Positions 11,662 through 62,727 of a stretch of DNA of 64,000 bases are shown here, piece after piece. This DNA is from Eriocheir sinensis. Its lineage: Eukaryota > Arthropoda > Malacostraca > Decapoda > Varunidae. The notes beneath the pieces are model-generated. The model had not been told where the DNA came from. It worked only from the letters and a program-made list of their open reading frames with translations, and did not search any database. Made by a program: the position numbers and the translations under genes. The stretch is from assembly GCF_024679095.1 (NCBI RefSeq), contig NC_066522.1, forward strand, positions 5,844,058 to 5,908,057. The letters are read 5' to 3'. The number at the start of each line of letters is the position of its first letter. Within the stretch, counting starts at the first letter, position 1.

Positions 11662-11976
11662 CTAATATTGCCAGAAAAATCAGATACTCAACATAAAGAC
11701 CTAATGCTGCCAAATTATTTAGAAAAAAGTGTCAGCCTTGAAATAGAGCAAAGAAAATAAAAATACAGCAAGGAATCTTGGAGCAGATGCAACTATTGTA
11801 CCTATAACTTTATCAAAATTAAAGTTTCGTGAAACGTGCGTTAAAGTTTTCCTTTCATTTTCAGTCCCTGTACATAGATAAAATGGGAACAATAAGTGAA
11901 ATATGCACAAGCATTGACAGATATATAATACATGAAAAGAAACCAATGTGTTGCAGGTGATGTTTCATGTCTCTTA

Positions 11977-14100
11977 TTTTTTTTTTTTTTTTTTTTTACA
12001 ACAAAGGAGACAGCTCAAGGGCACAAAAGAAGAAAACAATAATAAAAAAAAGCCCACTACTCGCTCCTCCCAAAAAAGAATCTTGAGGTGGCCGAAAGAA
12101 AGGTTAATTTCGGGAGGAGAGGTGTCCTGATACCCTCCTTTTAACAGGACGTAGGCAGGAGGAAATACAGATGAAGGAAGATTGTTCCAGAGTTTACCAG
12201 CGTGAGGGATGAAAGAGTGAAGATGCTGGTTAACTCTTGCATAAGGGGGGGAGGCATGCAGTTAGCAAGTTTAGAAGAGCAGTCAGCGTGGAGATATCGA
12301 TAGAAGATAGAAAGAGAGGCAACATCACGGCGGAATTTAAGAGGCAGAAGACTATCAGTAGGAGGAGGAGAGCTGATGAAACGAAGGGCCTTAGACTCCA
12401 CTCTGTCCAGAAGAGCTGTGTGAGTGGAGCCTCCCCACACATGAGATGCATACTCCATACGAGGGCGGACAAGGCCCCTGTATATGGATAGCAACTGCGC
12501 GGGGGAGAAGAACTGGCGGAGACGATACAGAACGCCCAACCTCTAGGAAGCTGATTTAGCGAGAGAGGAGATATGAAGTTTCCAGTTGAGATTTTGAGTT
12601 AAGGATAGACTGAGGATGTTTAGTGTTGAAGACGGTGACAGCTGAGTGTTGTTGAAGAATAGGGGATGGGTGTTTGGAAGATTGTGTTGAGTTGATAGGT
12701 GGAGAAATTGAGTTTTTGAGGCATTGAAGGACACAAGGTTCCTTCTGCCCCAATCGGAAATGACAGCAAGGTCTGAGGTTAAGCGTTCTGCAGCCTCCAG
12801 TCTGGAGTCGTGTACTTCTTGTTGAGAGGGTCTTCTATTGAAAGAAGTTGAATAATGCAGAGTGGAGTCGTCGGCGTATGAGTGGACAGAACAGTTTGTT
12901 ATGGAAAGAAGATCATTGATGAATAACAGGAAGAGAGTGGGTGATAGGACAGAGCCCTGTGGAACGCCACTGTTGATAGGTTTAGGGGAAGAGCAGTGAC
13001 CATCTACCACCACAGAGATAGAACGGTTGGAAAGGAAACTGGAGATAAAGGAACAGAGAGAGGGATAGAATCCGAAAGAGGGCAGTTTAGAAAGCAAAGA
13101 CTGGTGCCAGACTCTATCGAAGGCTTTCGATATGTCTAGCGCAACAGAGAAAGTTTCACCGAAACGGCTAAGAGAGGATGACCAAGAGTCAGTTAAGAGA
13201 GCAAGAAGATCGCCAGTAGAACGCCCCTTGCGGAATCCATACTGGCGATCAGATAGAAGGTTAGAAGTGGAAAGGTGCTTTTGAATCTTCCGGTTAAGGA
13301 TTGATTCAAAAGTTTTAGATAGACAGGAAAGTAAAGCTATAGGGCGGTAGTTTGAGAGATTGGAACGGTCACCCTTCTTAGGCACAGGCTGTACAAAGGC
13401 ATACTTCCAGCAGGAAGGAAAAATAGATATTGATAGGCAGAGATGAAAGAGTTTGACCAGGCAGGGTGTCAGCACAGAAGCACAGTTTTTAAGGACAATA
13501 GGAGGCACTCCATCAGGTCCGTAAGCCTTCTGAGAGTTGAGGCCAGAGAGGCCATAGAAAACATCCTTTGGAAGAATCTTAATAACAGGCATAAAGGAGT
13601 CAGAGGGGGGATGAGTAGGAGGAATATGCCCAGAATCGTCCAGGGTGGAGTTCTTTCAGAAAGTTTGAGCGAAGAGTTCAGCTTTAGAGACAGATGAGAC
13701 GGCAGTGCTGCCGTCAGGGTTAAAGAGAGGAGGGAAAGGAAGAAGTGAAATTGGAGGAGATATTTTTGACTAGATGTCAGAAGTCACGGGAAGAATTAGA
13801 AGAAGCAAGGTGTTGACATTTTCTATTAATGAAAGAAGTTATGGTAAGTCGGAGAATAGATTTGGCACGATTCCGGGCTGAAATGTAAAGATCAAAGTTA
13901 GCGGGAGTTTGAAGGCTCTGGAACCTTTTGTGAGCTGCCTCTATCTTTAATAGCATGAGAACAAGCATGATTAAACCAAGGCCTTTAAGCATGAGGAGTA
14001 GAGAAAGTACGTGGAATGTATACCTCCATTCCAGAGACAATCACCTTATAATTGTAGAAATCAAATATTCGTAGGCCTTTATCAGTCCATATGGGACTCC
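11977..14100 (-). mobile_element. Non-LTR retrotransposon (LINE), 5'-truncated, 2.1 kb
   Basis: The T run at 11977-11997 is the poly(A) tail of a minus-strand copy. The 3' UTR (ttgtaa..., ccttgagctgtc) recurs at 49365-49480 and 59300-59400, giving three copies in the window. Coding sequence runs from about 14100 (LRIFDFYNYK, then GMEVYIPRTFS) through the RT. The endonuclease is missing. Confidence 0.85.
12141..13592 (-). pseudogene. LINE reverse transcriptase, one in-frame stop and a small deletion
   Basis: One frame spans 13592 to 12141 with a single TAG at 12543-12545. Motifs in order: SQKAYGPDGVPP (RT block 0/1), PVPKKGDRSNLSNYRPIA, FRKGRSTGDLL, VALDISKAFDRVWH (first catalytic Asp), NSGVPQGSVLSPTLF, HSYADDST (YADD catalytic pair), then the thumb and C-terminal block (VWGGSTHTALLDRVE). 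The related copy at 49.4-50.0 kb has TCG where this has TAG, so the stop is a single base change. A deletion of about 60 bp after NCMPPP shifts the last residues. The upstream frame (13777-14040) reads AHKRFQSLQTPANFDLY, the pre-RT linker. Confidence 0.85.
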
Positions 14101-14927
14101 ACCTCAGATGTCTTTTGAATGATATTCTATTGATTTTACACAGTAGAACACTGGTTTTTACTTTGAAATATGGTCAAATTCGAGTACAGTACCCTCTCGA
14201 GTTTCGCGCTATCCGAGTTTCGTGATCCACGAGTTTCGCAGTTAGTCCTAAATTCTTACCATCCCGACTTTCGGGCATTATTACCCCAAGTTGACACGTA
14301 CGGGTCACGTCTACTTACCATTGGCATCACGCACGCTACCTTTAAAGGTAGTATCACACTGGACGTTTTCCTCCAAACACTGTGGCTATGCCATGCGCGA
14401 GAGAAAGAGAGAGAGAGAAGAGAGAACGGGTCGTTTTGAAGCCACAGTTGAAGGCGGCTGCCTTACGATTGAATGACAGTTCTGAAAACACGCTTGTGAT
14501 TCGCTGGGGGTCCAATGACATCGTCGCTGACGCTCACCCTATCAGCGGCTCTACTGCCTTAAGGCAGTGTCACAATGTCCGTTTTCGTCCAACCGTTGGG
14601 CTACGAGCAACGCCCGTATGCTCAACCGGGAGCAAGTTCACGGTTATCCATAAGCTGGTGTCAGACAGGGCTTTTTTGTTCCCACCGAGTTGGCGCCAGC
14701 TAGGGCAACCGGCAACTCCAACTTTTCCGGGTGTGCGTCACACACGGCCAAGGTCAATTGCCCGTATCCACATCCACAACGTAAACAAAGCACTTACCCT
14801 GTATTGACATGGCGTCGTCTACTAAAGTAAGGGCTGTCACGGCTTGTGCTGCCATTACCCAAGTTATGGACTTGTTGCTGCAGTTAAATGGAAGGAAGAA
14901 ACCGTTGTGGGTGTGGCATGCCTGTGG

Positions 14928-15025
14928 GAATGGAATAGACTAAGCAATCACATAGTGCAGGGACGATAGCTTGTTTTAAGAGTAGACTGGATAGCTACAT
15001 GGACGAGGATGATAGGTGGTAGTGA
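14928..15025 (+). repeat. CR1-like LINE 3' coding scrap
   Basis: Reads (E)WNRLSNHIV, then TIACFKSRLDSYMDEDDRW in shifted frames. It is the same C-terminus as the LINE at 47.4 kb. It sits in the loop of the foldback and runs into the TG tract. Confidence 0.75.
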
Positions 15026-15029
15026 GATG

Positions 15030-15030
<1 letters not shown>

Positions 15031-15076
<46 letters not shown>
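15031..15076. repeat. (TG)n microsatellite
   Basis: Pure TG dinucleotide run directly after the LINE scrap. Confidence 0.95.
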
Positions 15077-15717
15077 GTTACTCGATCCACGTATGTGCTT
15101 ATGTGGTCGGAGTCTAGATGGGTGGGTTGGCCTATCACGCACAATGGTGACAATGAGAACTGGCACAGAGGAACCACAGACACGCCACACCCACAACAGC
15201 TTCATCCTTCCATTTAAATGCAACAACAAGTCCATAACTTGGGTAATGGCGGCACAAGCTGCTGCAGCCCTTACTTTAGCAAACGACGCCATGTCAATAC
15301 AGGGCAAGTGCTTTGTTTACGTTGTGGATGTAGATACGGGCAACCGACCTTGGCCGTGTGTGACGCACACATGGAAAAGTTGGATTTGCCGGTTGCCCAA
15401 GCTGCTGTCAACGCGGTGGGAAGAAAAAGGCCCAGTGTGACACCAGGTTACGGACAACCGACAACTCGCTCCCGGATGGGCGCACGGGTGTTGCCAGTAG
15501 CCACAATGGTTAGAGGAAAATGGCCAGTGTGACACTGCATTAAGGCAGCGAGGACGCTGACCGGGTGAGCGCCGGCGATGACGTCATCAGACTCCCAGCG
15601 AATCACAAGCGTGTTTCCAGAGCTCAGCCAATTTAAAACGACCCGTTCTCTCTTCCTGTTTTCTTCCTATTTCTAAGGTACGTATTTTGAGATAACGAGG
15701 GAGTAAAGGAGGAAAAA

Positions 15718-15873
15718 AAAGTGAGCTCTGGGGGGCAGCATGAGCCAATTATAATGGCTCCACTATAAACAGTTGCCTGCACCATGACGGGCTCGGGGCC
15801 AACCATCAGGCCCAGATGAACAGTATTCTGGCGCCATAGCTTACATGTTAAAAAAAATAAAAATAAAAATAAA
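15718..15873 (+). mobile_element. SINE, 5'-truncated, A-rich tail
   Basis: Shares tgggggcagcatgagcc and ccactataaac blocks with the SINEs at 3056 and 39285, and ends in an aaataaaaataaaaa tail. Confidence 0.65.
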
Positions 15874-15995
15874 AACTCCACGGGTCGGAACAGATAAGCG
15901 TTTTTTCAGTGTTTCCAATACCTCGACTTTCGCGATCCTCGAGTTTAGCGCTATAACTTTGGAACGAAGCGAGTGCGAAACTCGAGAGGATACTG

Positions 15996-16819
15996 TACAT
16001 TTATTTGTGACCCTGTAAAAAAAGACGTAACATTGGGTAAACAAAGTAGCCTGTCTACACAACCAATGCAAGTAAGTAAAGGAAACCATGTCTGCTTTTT
16101 TCTTCATATCCTGATGTATGTGTCCTGTGGATTTCAAGTCCCCAGTTGGAATAGGTAAAATACACAAAATATTTCAACTTCATCACTTGATATCTCAAAA
16201 CCATGATTTTGCACTTTAAAAAAATATCTCCTCCTTTGCACTTCTTGTTATTCACATATCTCCTACTGCAGCTTATGAAAGTATGTGTAAGGAATAGGGT
16301 CTGCTATCAAAACTATTGTTTGAAGTTGATTTTGATTTTTGAAAAATATTTGTCGATTTTTTATTTATTATGTCATCGAACTTTAAAAATAATATTATTT
16401 ACTATCGTATAAAACCAAACGATAGCAAGTGTTGATCTCTCATCCTTCCTGATTAAAATGCTTTTTGAATGAAAGAAATCGGCCCATAAATATGGGAGAA
16501 GTTACACTGAGAACATAAGGAATTTAACATGGTATGCAAGATTTTATAACCTCCCCTTAATTAAATCCCAGCGGGGGGTTTGTTTACATTCAGATGACAC
16601 TGATCTCTTGGGAGGATGTTTCCAGTGTTTTAGGCTACTTTTCAGAAATTTTCCTATTATTTAAAAAATAAATTACCCTGGAAACATACTGACATCCTTA
16701 AAGAGGGTGTAAATCACTCATTCTGCCATTCACTCTTGCATCAGAACCTTTTCAGAGAATATGCAAGATCTAAACCTATTCTTATACTTTTGTTTCCCTC
16801 ATCTTCACTCTACTTTTAA
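15996..16819. other. No gene seen: AT-rich intergenic sequence
   Basis: Unique AT-rich sequence between the Tigger MITE and the next piggyBac scrap. No coding signal, terminal repeat or splice-bounded exon recognised. Confidence 0.4.
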
Positions 16820-16893
16820 CCCCTTCACTATGGCAGGGCCAAAACAGCACCCCGCGCTGTATCCGGGATCGCCGCGCGTGCCAAATTTCAAAT
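16820..16893 (+). mobile_element. Solo end of CCCCTTCACTACGG piggyBac MITE
   Basis: TTAA (16816-16819), then CCCCTTCACTATGGC and about 75 bp of the family's left arm, breaking off after aaatttcaaatg. It lies only about 60 bp before the SSBP1 exon. Confidence 0.7.
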
Positions 16894-16952
16894 GTTTATT
16901 ATTCCATACCTTCCAGCCCCCATACTATGTTGACCAGAATGTTTGCCCTCAG

Positions 16953-29352
<12,400 letters not shown>

Positions 29353-30674
29353 GGACAGTGTATGGTTTATTATGATCTGGTAAATTATTATTAGATCAGT
29401 ATTATCTCAGGCCTATCTTGGCATTGTAAGTGAAAATCTGGCTTGTTTATAAAGACAGGCAGTATCCAAAGATCATGACTGGCCACTGATCCTTTACTAG
29501 AGAGATCTTCCCTTTTATATGTTATTAACTGAATCATGGGAGGGAGATGTGAACCTTTTACTGAATTATTGTTTCTTCACATGTAAGCTAACACAGATGA
29601 ATTTTCTCAGCATGGTACCTTCTTGGTTTGAGTAGTTTCTTCAGTCTAAAAGCAGAGCAATGCCTGTCTTCTACAAACTGTCAAGTAGGCTACTTTCTCA
29701 CAGGAGGAGTGTCATCAGTGTGGCTTCCTCCATGCATGGTTGGTGCAACACATCTTGCCCACAACAGGCTCAGGGGCCAACAAAATGGAGATGAGCACAG
29801 GGACCTTCCACAACTTTAGTGTATGCTCCAGCTATACTTTGCCCTGAAATGTAATGTGATGGCTTAGTTTTAAGTTTTCTATTTGTTTTCAGCTGCAGCT
29901 TGAACATGAAAGACAAACGATTCAGTGCTATGATGAAAACACCAGGAAATACAAATATTACAAAGGCAATCTTAGTAATTTTAAACAAGCAAAAATATGT
30001 ACCATTTGTTACCAAAACCCTGAAAGTAATTATCATTGCAGTTTAGGTATTTCATATAATTTCTCTGATTAGATATAGGTTTATGTTCTATATGTAAATT
30101 TGTAAATACATATGTGCTTTTTGTCAACAAATAATGTGGACCGTGTTTAAACATTAAGAGAACATAATGAATTTTGTATTACTTCATGAAACTACATCAA
30201 AGTTCTACATTAAAGAGTTTCCAGTCCAATTTGTATATTAACCCTTTACTTGGGATGTATTCCTCCTTAACATCAATAATTTTCATTAGTTTCTTGTTTT
30301 CCACTTTGATAAGTCTTAAGAAACAAAATATTATATTTGGACAAACGATTCAGTGCTATGATGAAAACACCAGGAAATACAAATATTACAAATGCAATCT
30401 TAGTCATTTTAAACAAGCAAAAATATGTACCATTTGTTACCAAAACCCTGAAAGTAATTATCATTGCAGTTTAAGTATTTCATATAATTTTTCTGATTAG
30501 ATATAGGTTTATGTTCTATATCCTTTGAAGAGATTATGATCCATTAAGTGATTATGACATGCAATCCATTATTACACTTGCAACTGAATTTGGAATGGAG
30601 AACCCATCTATGTTTGGATACAATATACATAATCCAAGAAACAAATGGTAGACATGGTGCTGTTTCTTACCTTT
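29353..30674. other. Convergent intergenic region between SSBP1 and GTPBP3
   Basis: Holds SSBP1 3' flank, a possible SINE scrap (29690-29810) and a duplicated block of 181 bp. No further gene recognised. Confidence 0.6.
29913..30521 (+). repeat. 181-bp direct duplication, 428 bp apart, open in one frame
   Basis: 29913-30093 and 30341-30521 match at about 97 percent by eye. In one plus frame both read TIQCYDENTRKYKYYK, then FKQAKICTICYQNPESNYHC and end at the same TAG. I do not recognise the peptide. The spacer sequences differ. Confidence 0.75.
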
Positions 30675-58225
<27,551 letters not shown>

Positions 58226-58652
58226 AGCTCACCACGCCAGGGCTGAGGATCACATATCACAAAAAATCAAGGTGGTGACAAAATTGGTAATTCTTGATGC
58301 TTTAGTCATACTTGCATTTTGTATTAACAAACTTAAAAATAAAACTGATTATAAAAACTGATTATACTTGAACTGATTCGATCAGTGCTGTAAAAATCAA
58401 ATCAAATCAAACATATAAACGTTTTCCTACCATTCTACTAGTCCAAGCTCTTATTTTATTGCTGTAGTGTCTCTTTACATTTTGAAAATTAGTTTCCATA
58501 GAAAAAACATTCATGAGTATGGAGATGTAAGGAAAAATTATGTACGTAGTACAAAATATAACTACAGATCAACAAGTATTTGAACATTCCTGCATCACAC
58601 AGTGAAATTCATTAGAGCTTATAATCATCTCCGTGGTAAGGCATTAAGTTAC
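58226..58652. other. Upstream flank of GTPBP3, probable promoter region
   Basis: AT-rich; no TATA box or other element that I can place with confidence. The first transposon (58665) begins about 440 bp upstream of the start codon. Confidence 0.4.
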
Positions 58653-58664
58653 TTAACCCGGTAG

Positions 58665-58750
58665 CTGCGGGGACCATGTTTCTTAAAGGTCCCTCTAAGC
58701 GAAAAAAATAAGAAAAAATCATCACTCACGCAAACCATTTCATAATATGT
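58665..58750 (-). mobile_element. Partial CCCGGTAGCAG piggyBac MITE
   Basis: ttaacccggtagctgc and then the inverted match of 5500-5597, stopping at a T-rich tract. Confidence 0.7.
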
Positions 58751-58796
58751 ATGTTTTTTTTCTTTTCTTTCTTTTACAGCTAAAGAAACAGCTTAA

Positions 58797-59294
58797 CCCG
58801 AGAACGTCGGCAGACCCTTTTCTGGGCTTTCACGAGTCGTGGCTGTGGTACGGTGAACCCTAAAAAGGGCTCACCATAAAACCCATAATTCAAGCTAATT
58901 GTAGAGGGTGGTGGCATAGAGCAACCCACCATACATGCCCTGGGTCACAGTGGTGGGTGAGTGCTATTGAGATGGGCTTTTTTGTCATAGGTGGTGCTGT
59001 AAGGTCATGGCAGACTGAATTAGCTATCCACACAGTAATCACTTGTCAAATTCTCTAAAGTAGACAACAAGCGACTCTCGGCTAGATGCCACGCGTCACA
59101 AGACTGTTTATTTTGTAACAAACACCACCCAAAAAGAATGGAGTTTGAGTAAAAGTAAATATTTTTAACAGGTTTATGGTTATGAGAGGAGTACTCTGAT
59201 GTACGTTCCCTGCTCTTTTCTTAGTATCAAAATGCAGTGTAATTTTGCCGTTTCTTGGCCACTTCTCGGCTTTCCCATAGCCGAAGCCCACGGG
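58797..59294. mobile_element. piggyBac-type MITE, 498 bp (CCCGAGAACGTCGG ends)
   Basis: TTAA at 58793-58796 and 59295-59298. Left CCCGAGAACGTCGGC; right GCCGAAGCCCACGGG. Confidence 0.75.
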
Positions 59295-59304
59295 TTAAGG
59301 GCAA

Positions 59305-59675
59305 CAAAAAAAGGTGAAAAAAAAAAAAAAGCCCGCTAATTGCTGTTCCCACAAAGACAAAAGTAATGAGCAGCCAAAAGAGAGGTTAATTTCGGGAGGA
59401 GAGGTGTCTTGATACACTCCTCTTAAAAGAATTCAAGTCAAAGGCAGGAGGAAACATAGACGAAGGAAGGCTGTTCCAGAGTTTACCAGTGTAAGGGATG
59501 AAAGAATGAAGATGCTAGTTAACTCTTGCATTAGGGGTTTGGACAGTATAGGGATGAGCATGAGTAGAAAGTCGCGTACAGCGGGGCCGCGAGAGGAGGG
59601 GAGGCATGCAGTTAGCAAGTTCAGAAGAGCAGTCAGCATGAAAATACTGATAGAATATAGAAAGAGAGGCAACAA
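59305..59675 (-). pseudogene. 5'-truncated LINE tail (same family as 11977 and 49365)
   Basis: Minus strand: YQYFHADCSSELANCMPP, then STHAHPYTVQTPNARVN in shifted frames, and the shared 3' UTR. Breaks off at gcaacaact near 59673. Confidence 0.8.
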
Positions 59676-59779
59676 CTACTGCTTCACCCCCACTGCCTCC
59701 CCCCCACTCCGTCCCGCGCTGGGTATTCCAATGGGCCACACCGAATGTCGAATATATTTAAACTACCCCAACCCAACTT

Positions 59780-60145
59780 TACATAACCTAACCTCTAACT
59801 GAGGGGGGGGGGGTCGAAGCTCCCCTCGATCTCCCTCTTAACCAAGGGGGGCTTGGCCCCCCATGGCCCCCGCCACATTATAACGATCTTGGGGGACCCG
59901 TGAGAATTCGGGGAGTTCTGGTGGGGGAACATATTTAAATTATTCCAACCAAACTTCACGACCTAACTAACTGAGGGGGGCTTCGTCCCCCTTGACCCCC
60001 TTCTTAACCAAGGGGGGCTTGGCCCCCCATGGCCCCCCCCACATTATAATGATCTTGGGGGACCCGTGAGAATTCGGGGAGTTCTGGTGGGGGAACATAT
60101 TTAAATTATTCCAACCAAACTTGATGACCTAACTAACTGAGGTCG
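59780..60145. repeat. 166-bp direct repeat, G/C-rich
   Basis: gggggaacatatttaaatta recurs 166 bp apart (59925 and 60091), as do gatcttgggggacccgtgag and cttggccccccatggcc. Confidence 0.85.
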
Positions 60146-60172
60146 CCCCCCTCGACCCCCCTCCTAACCAAG

Positions 60173-60292
60173 GCGGATCGTTAGCAACACTGCTCACTTC
60201 CACAGCGGATCATTGGCAACACGGCTCACCCATTGCGGATCGTTGGCAACACTGCTCACCTGTAACGGATCATTGGCAACACTGCTTTCCTC
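60173..60292. repeat. Four units of about 30 bp (cggatcgttggcaacactgctcac)
   Basis: cggatc(g/a)tt(g/a)gcaacac(t/g)gct at about 60174, 60205, 60236 and 60265. Confidence 0.85.
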
Positions 60293-60993
60293 CCAATGTC
60301 TGCCTCCACCCCTTTCATCAAATACACACTCACTTGTCACCACAACACATCAACATTAATAATTACACTTGATTCACTTCCCTCCCCTGCACACCCGGCT
60401 CCCCCGTCCACCCAGCAGCCAACACAAATATGCGTGTTATGCACCTGTACGGGTGCCCTGCGCATTATTCGTCCAGATCCAGAACAAATGTAGGCTATGC
60501 CTTTTCACTGATGTTCTAATGTGATTCTGTTGATTACTCAACATCATTTGAAATGCACATTACTCAATTTCCAGCTCCCCCACCCAAAAACCCCATGTTC
60601 CCACATGTCCCCCAAGATCGTTGAGGGCAGGGGATAGGCCAAACTTGAAAAGAGTCATAACTCGAAAAGTAGACATCTGTGACAAAAGTGAGGTACAAAA
60701 TCATGCAATTCACTACATTTATCACCAAAATAACATGAACCACGTGAGAAAATCGTTGGTTGGGTGAAACCATAAAGTGTCCAAAAAAATGGTTCAAGCT
60801 ACACATGCGGCAGATTAGAAAAAAATGCGAGAATGGTGTAAACTTAGGTGCGAGTATTAAGCTTGTAATAACTGAATGGTAGAGTGTTTCTCACCTCTTC
60901 CCATGAAAAATGTTAGCATAAACACTTGGGATCAATGTCTTGTAGACTATAGGCACAGTGCATCATGATTTATCACGTGAGAGATTTTAAAGT
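60293..60993. other. No gene seen
   Basis: Unique AT-rich sequence before the LINE; short Pro/Thr-rich frames are not convincing. Confidence 0.4.
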
Positions 60994-62727
60994 GTGCGAG
61001 TCCTCATCCCTTCAGCAGGAGTTGACTCAGTTTTAGTTAAAGTAGCTAGCTATCACTGGCAATTTTGGGGGGGCAGAACGCCTCTAATTCTACCTCCATG
61101 CCTGCAGGGTCAAACTCAACCGAGGGAGTTCTGTCCGCGCAGCCAGAGCGAGCAGACGTACAGAACTTTTCTCCCTGAGCCGGCTACTCCTGAGCTGAGT
61201 CCAAGCCCCGACTGGTGGGAGCAGTGTACCCACTGCTACCCGCCATGGCTTCCCCACCAGGGGGGGCCGTCTGCACCCAATGCCTGCTCCAGAAACAGGC
61301 AGGGGAAGGACGCAGAGATGGAGGAGGTCTTGTCAGACTCCGAGGCCCTCCCCCAAAACAAGAGGCAGCGGACGACGTCATCCCCATCAACACCGGTAGA
61401 GATCCAGGAGAACCTGGGACCCAAGGCTGCCTCTCTCCCCAGCCCCCCACTGTACACCAGCGCCTCCTTCCTGCTCCAGGCCAAGTCCGGGGCCCAGGTT
61501 TTCAATAACCCCAAAAAGGTTGCCCATGCCCTCAGCAGCTCTCCTATAGGCAAGTATGTCTTGGAGGGGAGCTGCGCTCACTAGGAAACGGTTCAACCCT
61601 CGCTACCCAGGTATACGAGCACAACCTCCTAAAGGTGCCAGAACTCGCCAAGCCTTCCTTCACACTGGGTGAATGGGAGGTCACCTGCCACAGGGCCGAA
61701 AAGGACGACTCCTCCTACCAATACGCCAGGGTGGGGCCACTGGGGGAAGAAACCACCATGGAGGACATCCAGTCGGCCTTCAGGATCTTAGACGGTGCAG
61801 GAGGTGAGTGCGTAGAACTCACCTGGATCCCGCCACACTTCCTGCCAAGGACCACCACAGGCAAGTGGGTATGCATGAAAGTGTGAGGGGAGCTCCCTAA
61901 GAGGATTTCCATCTCTGGGCTAGTATACTGGCCGCAGCCCTTTCTCCTCCCCCTACTATGATTCCAGTGTGGCGGACCACATGGCCCCAGGTCCAACAGG
62001 TGCCCCTACAACCTTGAGGCCCAGCAGCTCCACACCAGGCTGATGGGTGAGGGGCAGGCACTCCATGAAGTGAATAAACAGCTGTGAGAGCACCAAGTGC
62101 CCACGTCCCACCCTACCCCTCGACCAGCGTCACCACCACCACAACCTACACGTCTTCCTGCAAGACCAGTCCGTGAAGGCCTCACTTTTGCTGGCATCAC
62201 CACCAGTAACAGGTATGCCTTCCTAGAAGATGAACATCTAGAGCAACCTGACCAAAATGACAACCCAGCGCCAATAGACCCGGTTCGCCCCGCACACCGC
62301 AGGCCCCAGTGGCAGCCCCGCCTTAGGCCAAGCACCTCCACCCCTCACCATCACACAGGGTTCTACCACAAGACATCAACGGTGGAGGTCCACCAGCCCC
62401 CCCACCCCCCCCCAACACCACACAGAGCCTCTGCACCCAGTGATAGAGGTGGCAGTCCCTCAGCCCTCTCACACCACAAGCCCACAAGACGAAGTCAGCG
62501 GCCTCCCTCAAGTCGCCCACCCACTACCAAACTCAGCCGGACCACCCAGGTCAGCCACCACGCCATCATCATCCTCCACACCACCTGGTCAGGAGGAATT
62601 CATCCCCACGTTATTTTCCCTCCTCACAAGGGGCTACCATCTCTACCAAATGGGAACTCCTCCAAAGGACATCATACGTAGCCTGTGGCCCTCTGTCTCT
62701 GCGCTCATGTCACTACTACTACAGTAA
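60994..62727 (+). pseudogene. LINE ORF1 (gag-like), frameshifted
   Basis: Segments in successive frames: PPSTPVEIQENLG-like start (ORF to 61584: KRQRTTSSPSTPVEIQENLG), then VYEHNLLKVPELAKPSFTLG, RVGPLGEETTMEDIQSAF, a degraded zinc knuckle (CGGPHGPRSNRC, about 61967-62000), a Pro-rich spacer (TFAGITTSNRYAFLEDE) and, in a third frame, FIPTLFSLLTRGYHLYQMGT to LQ at TAA 62725-62727. ORF1 proteins of Jockey/R1-type LINEs bind the element's RNA. GC content is visibly higher than the neighbouring DNA, as in the ORF2 part. Confidence 0.7.

Larger units (their letters stand above)
14560..15547. repeat. Foldback element with arms of about 360 bp
   Basis: The left arm (14560-14925) and right arm (15180-15547) are inverted copies: gcagtgtcacaatgtcc pairs with ggccagtgtgacactgc, and the blocks gtaaacaaagcacttaccc and aagtccataacttgggtaa lie in mirror order. 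Related sequence occurs at 42450-42830 and at both flanks of 53183-55798. No protein is encoded. Confidence 0.75.
14187..15995. mobile_element. Tigger-type MITE (CAGTACCCTCTCGAG ends), 1.8 kb
   Basis: The inverted ends are CAGTACCCTCTCGAGTTTCGC at 14187 and GCGAAACTCGAGAGGATACTG ending at 15995, flanked by TA on both sides. The interior is filled by a large foldback element, a LINE scrap, a TG run and a SINE. Confidence 0.85.

Noticed and set aside
59760..59800. Telomeric (TTAGG)n remnant suggested by cctaacctctaac
   Set aside because: Only two imperfect units; it is part of the local G/C-rich repeat.
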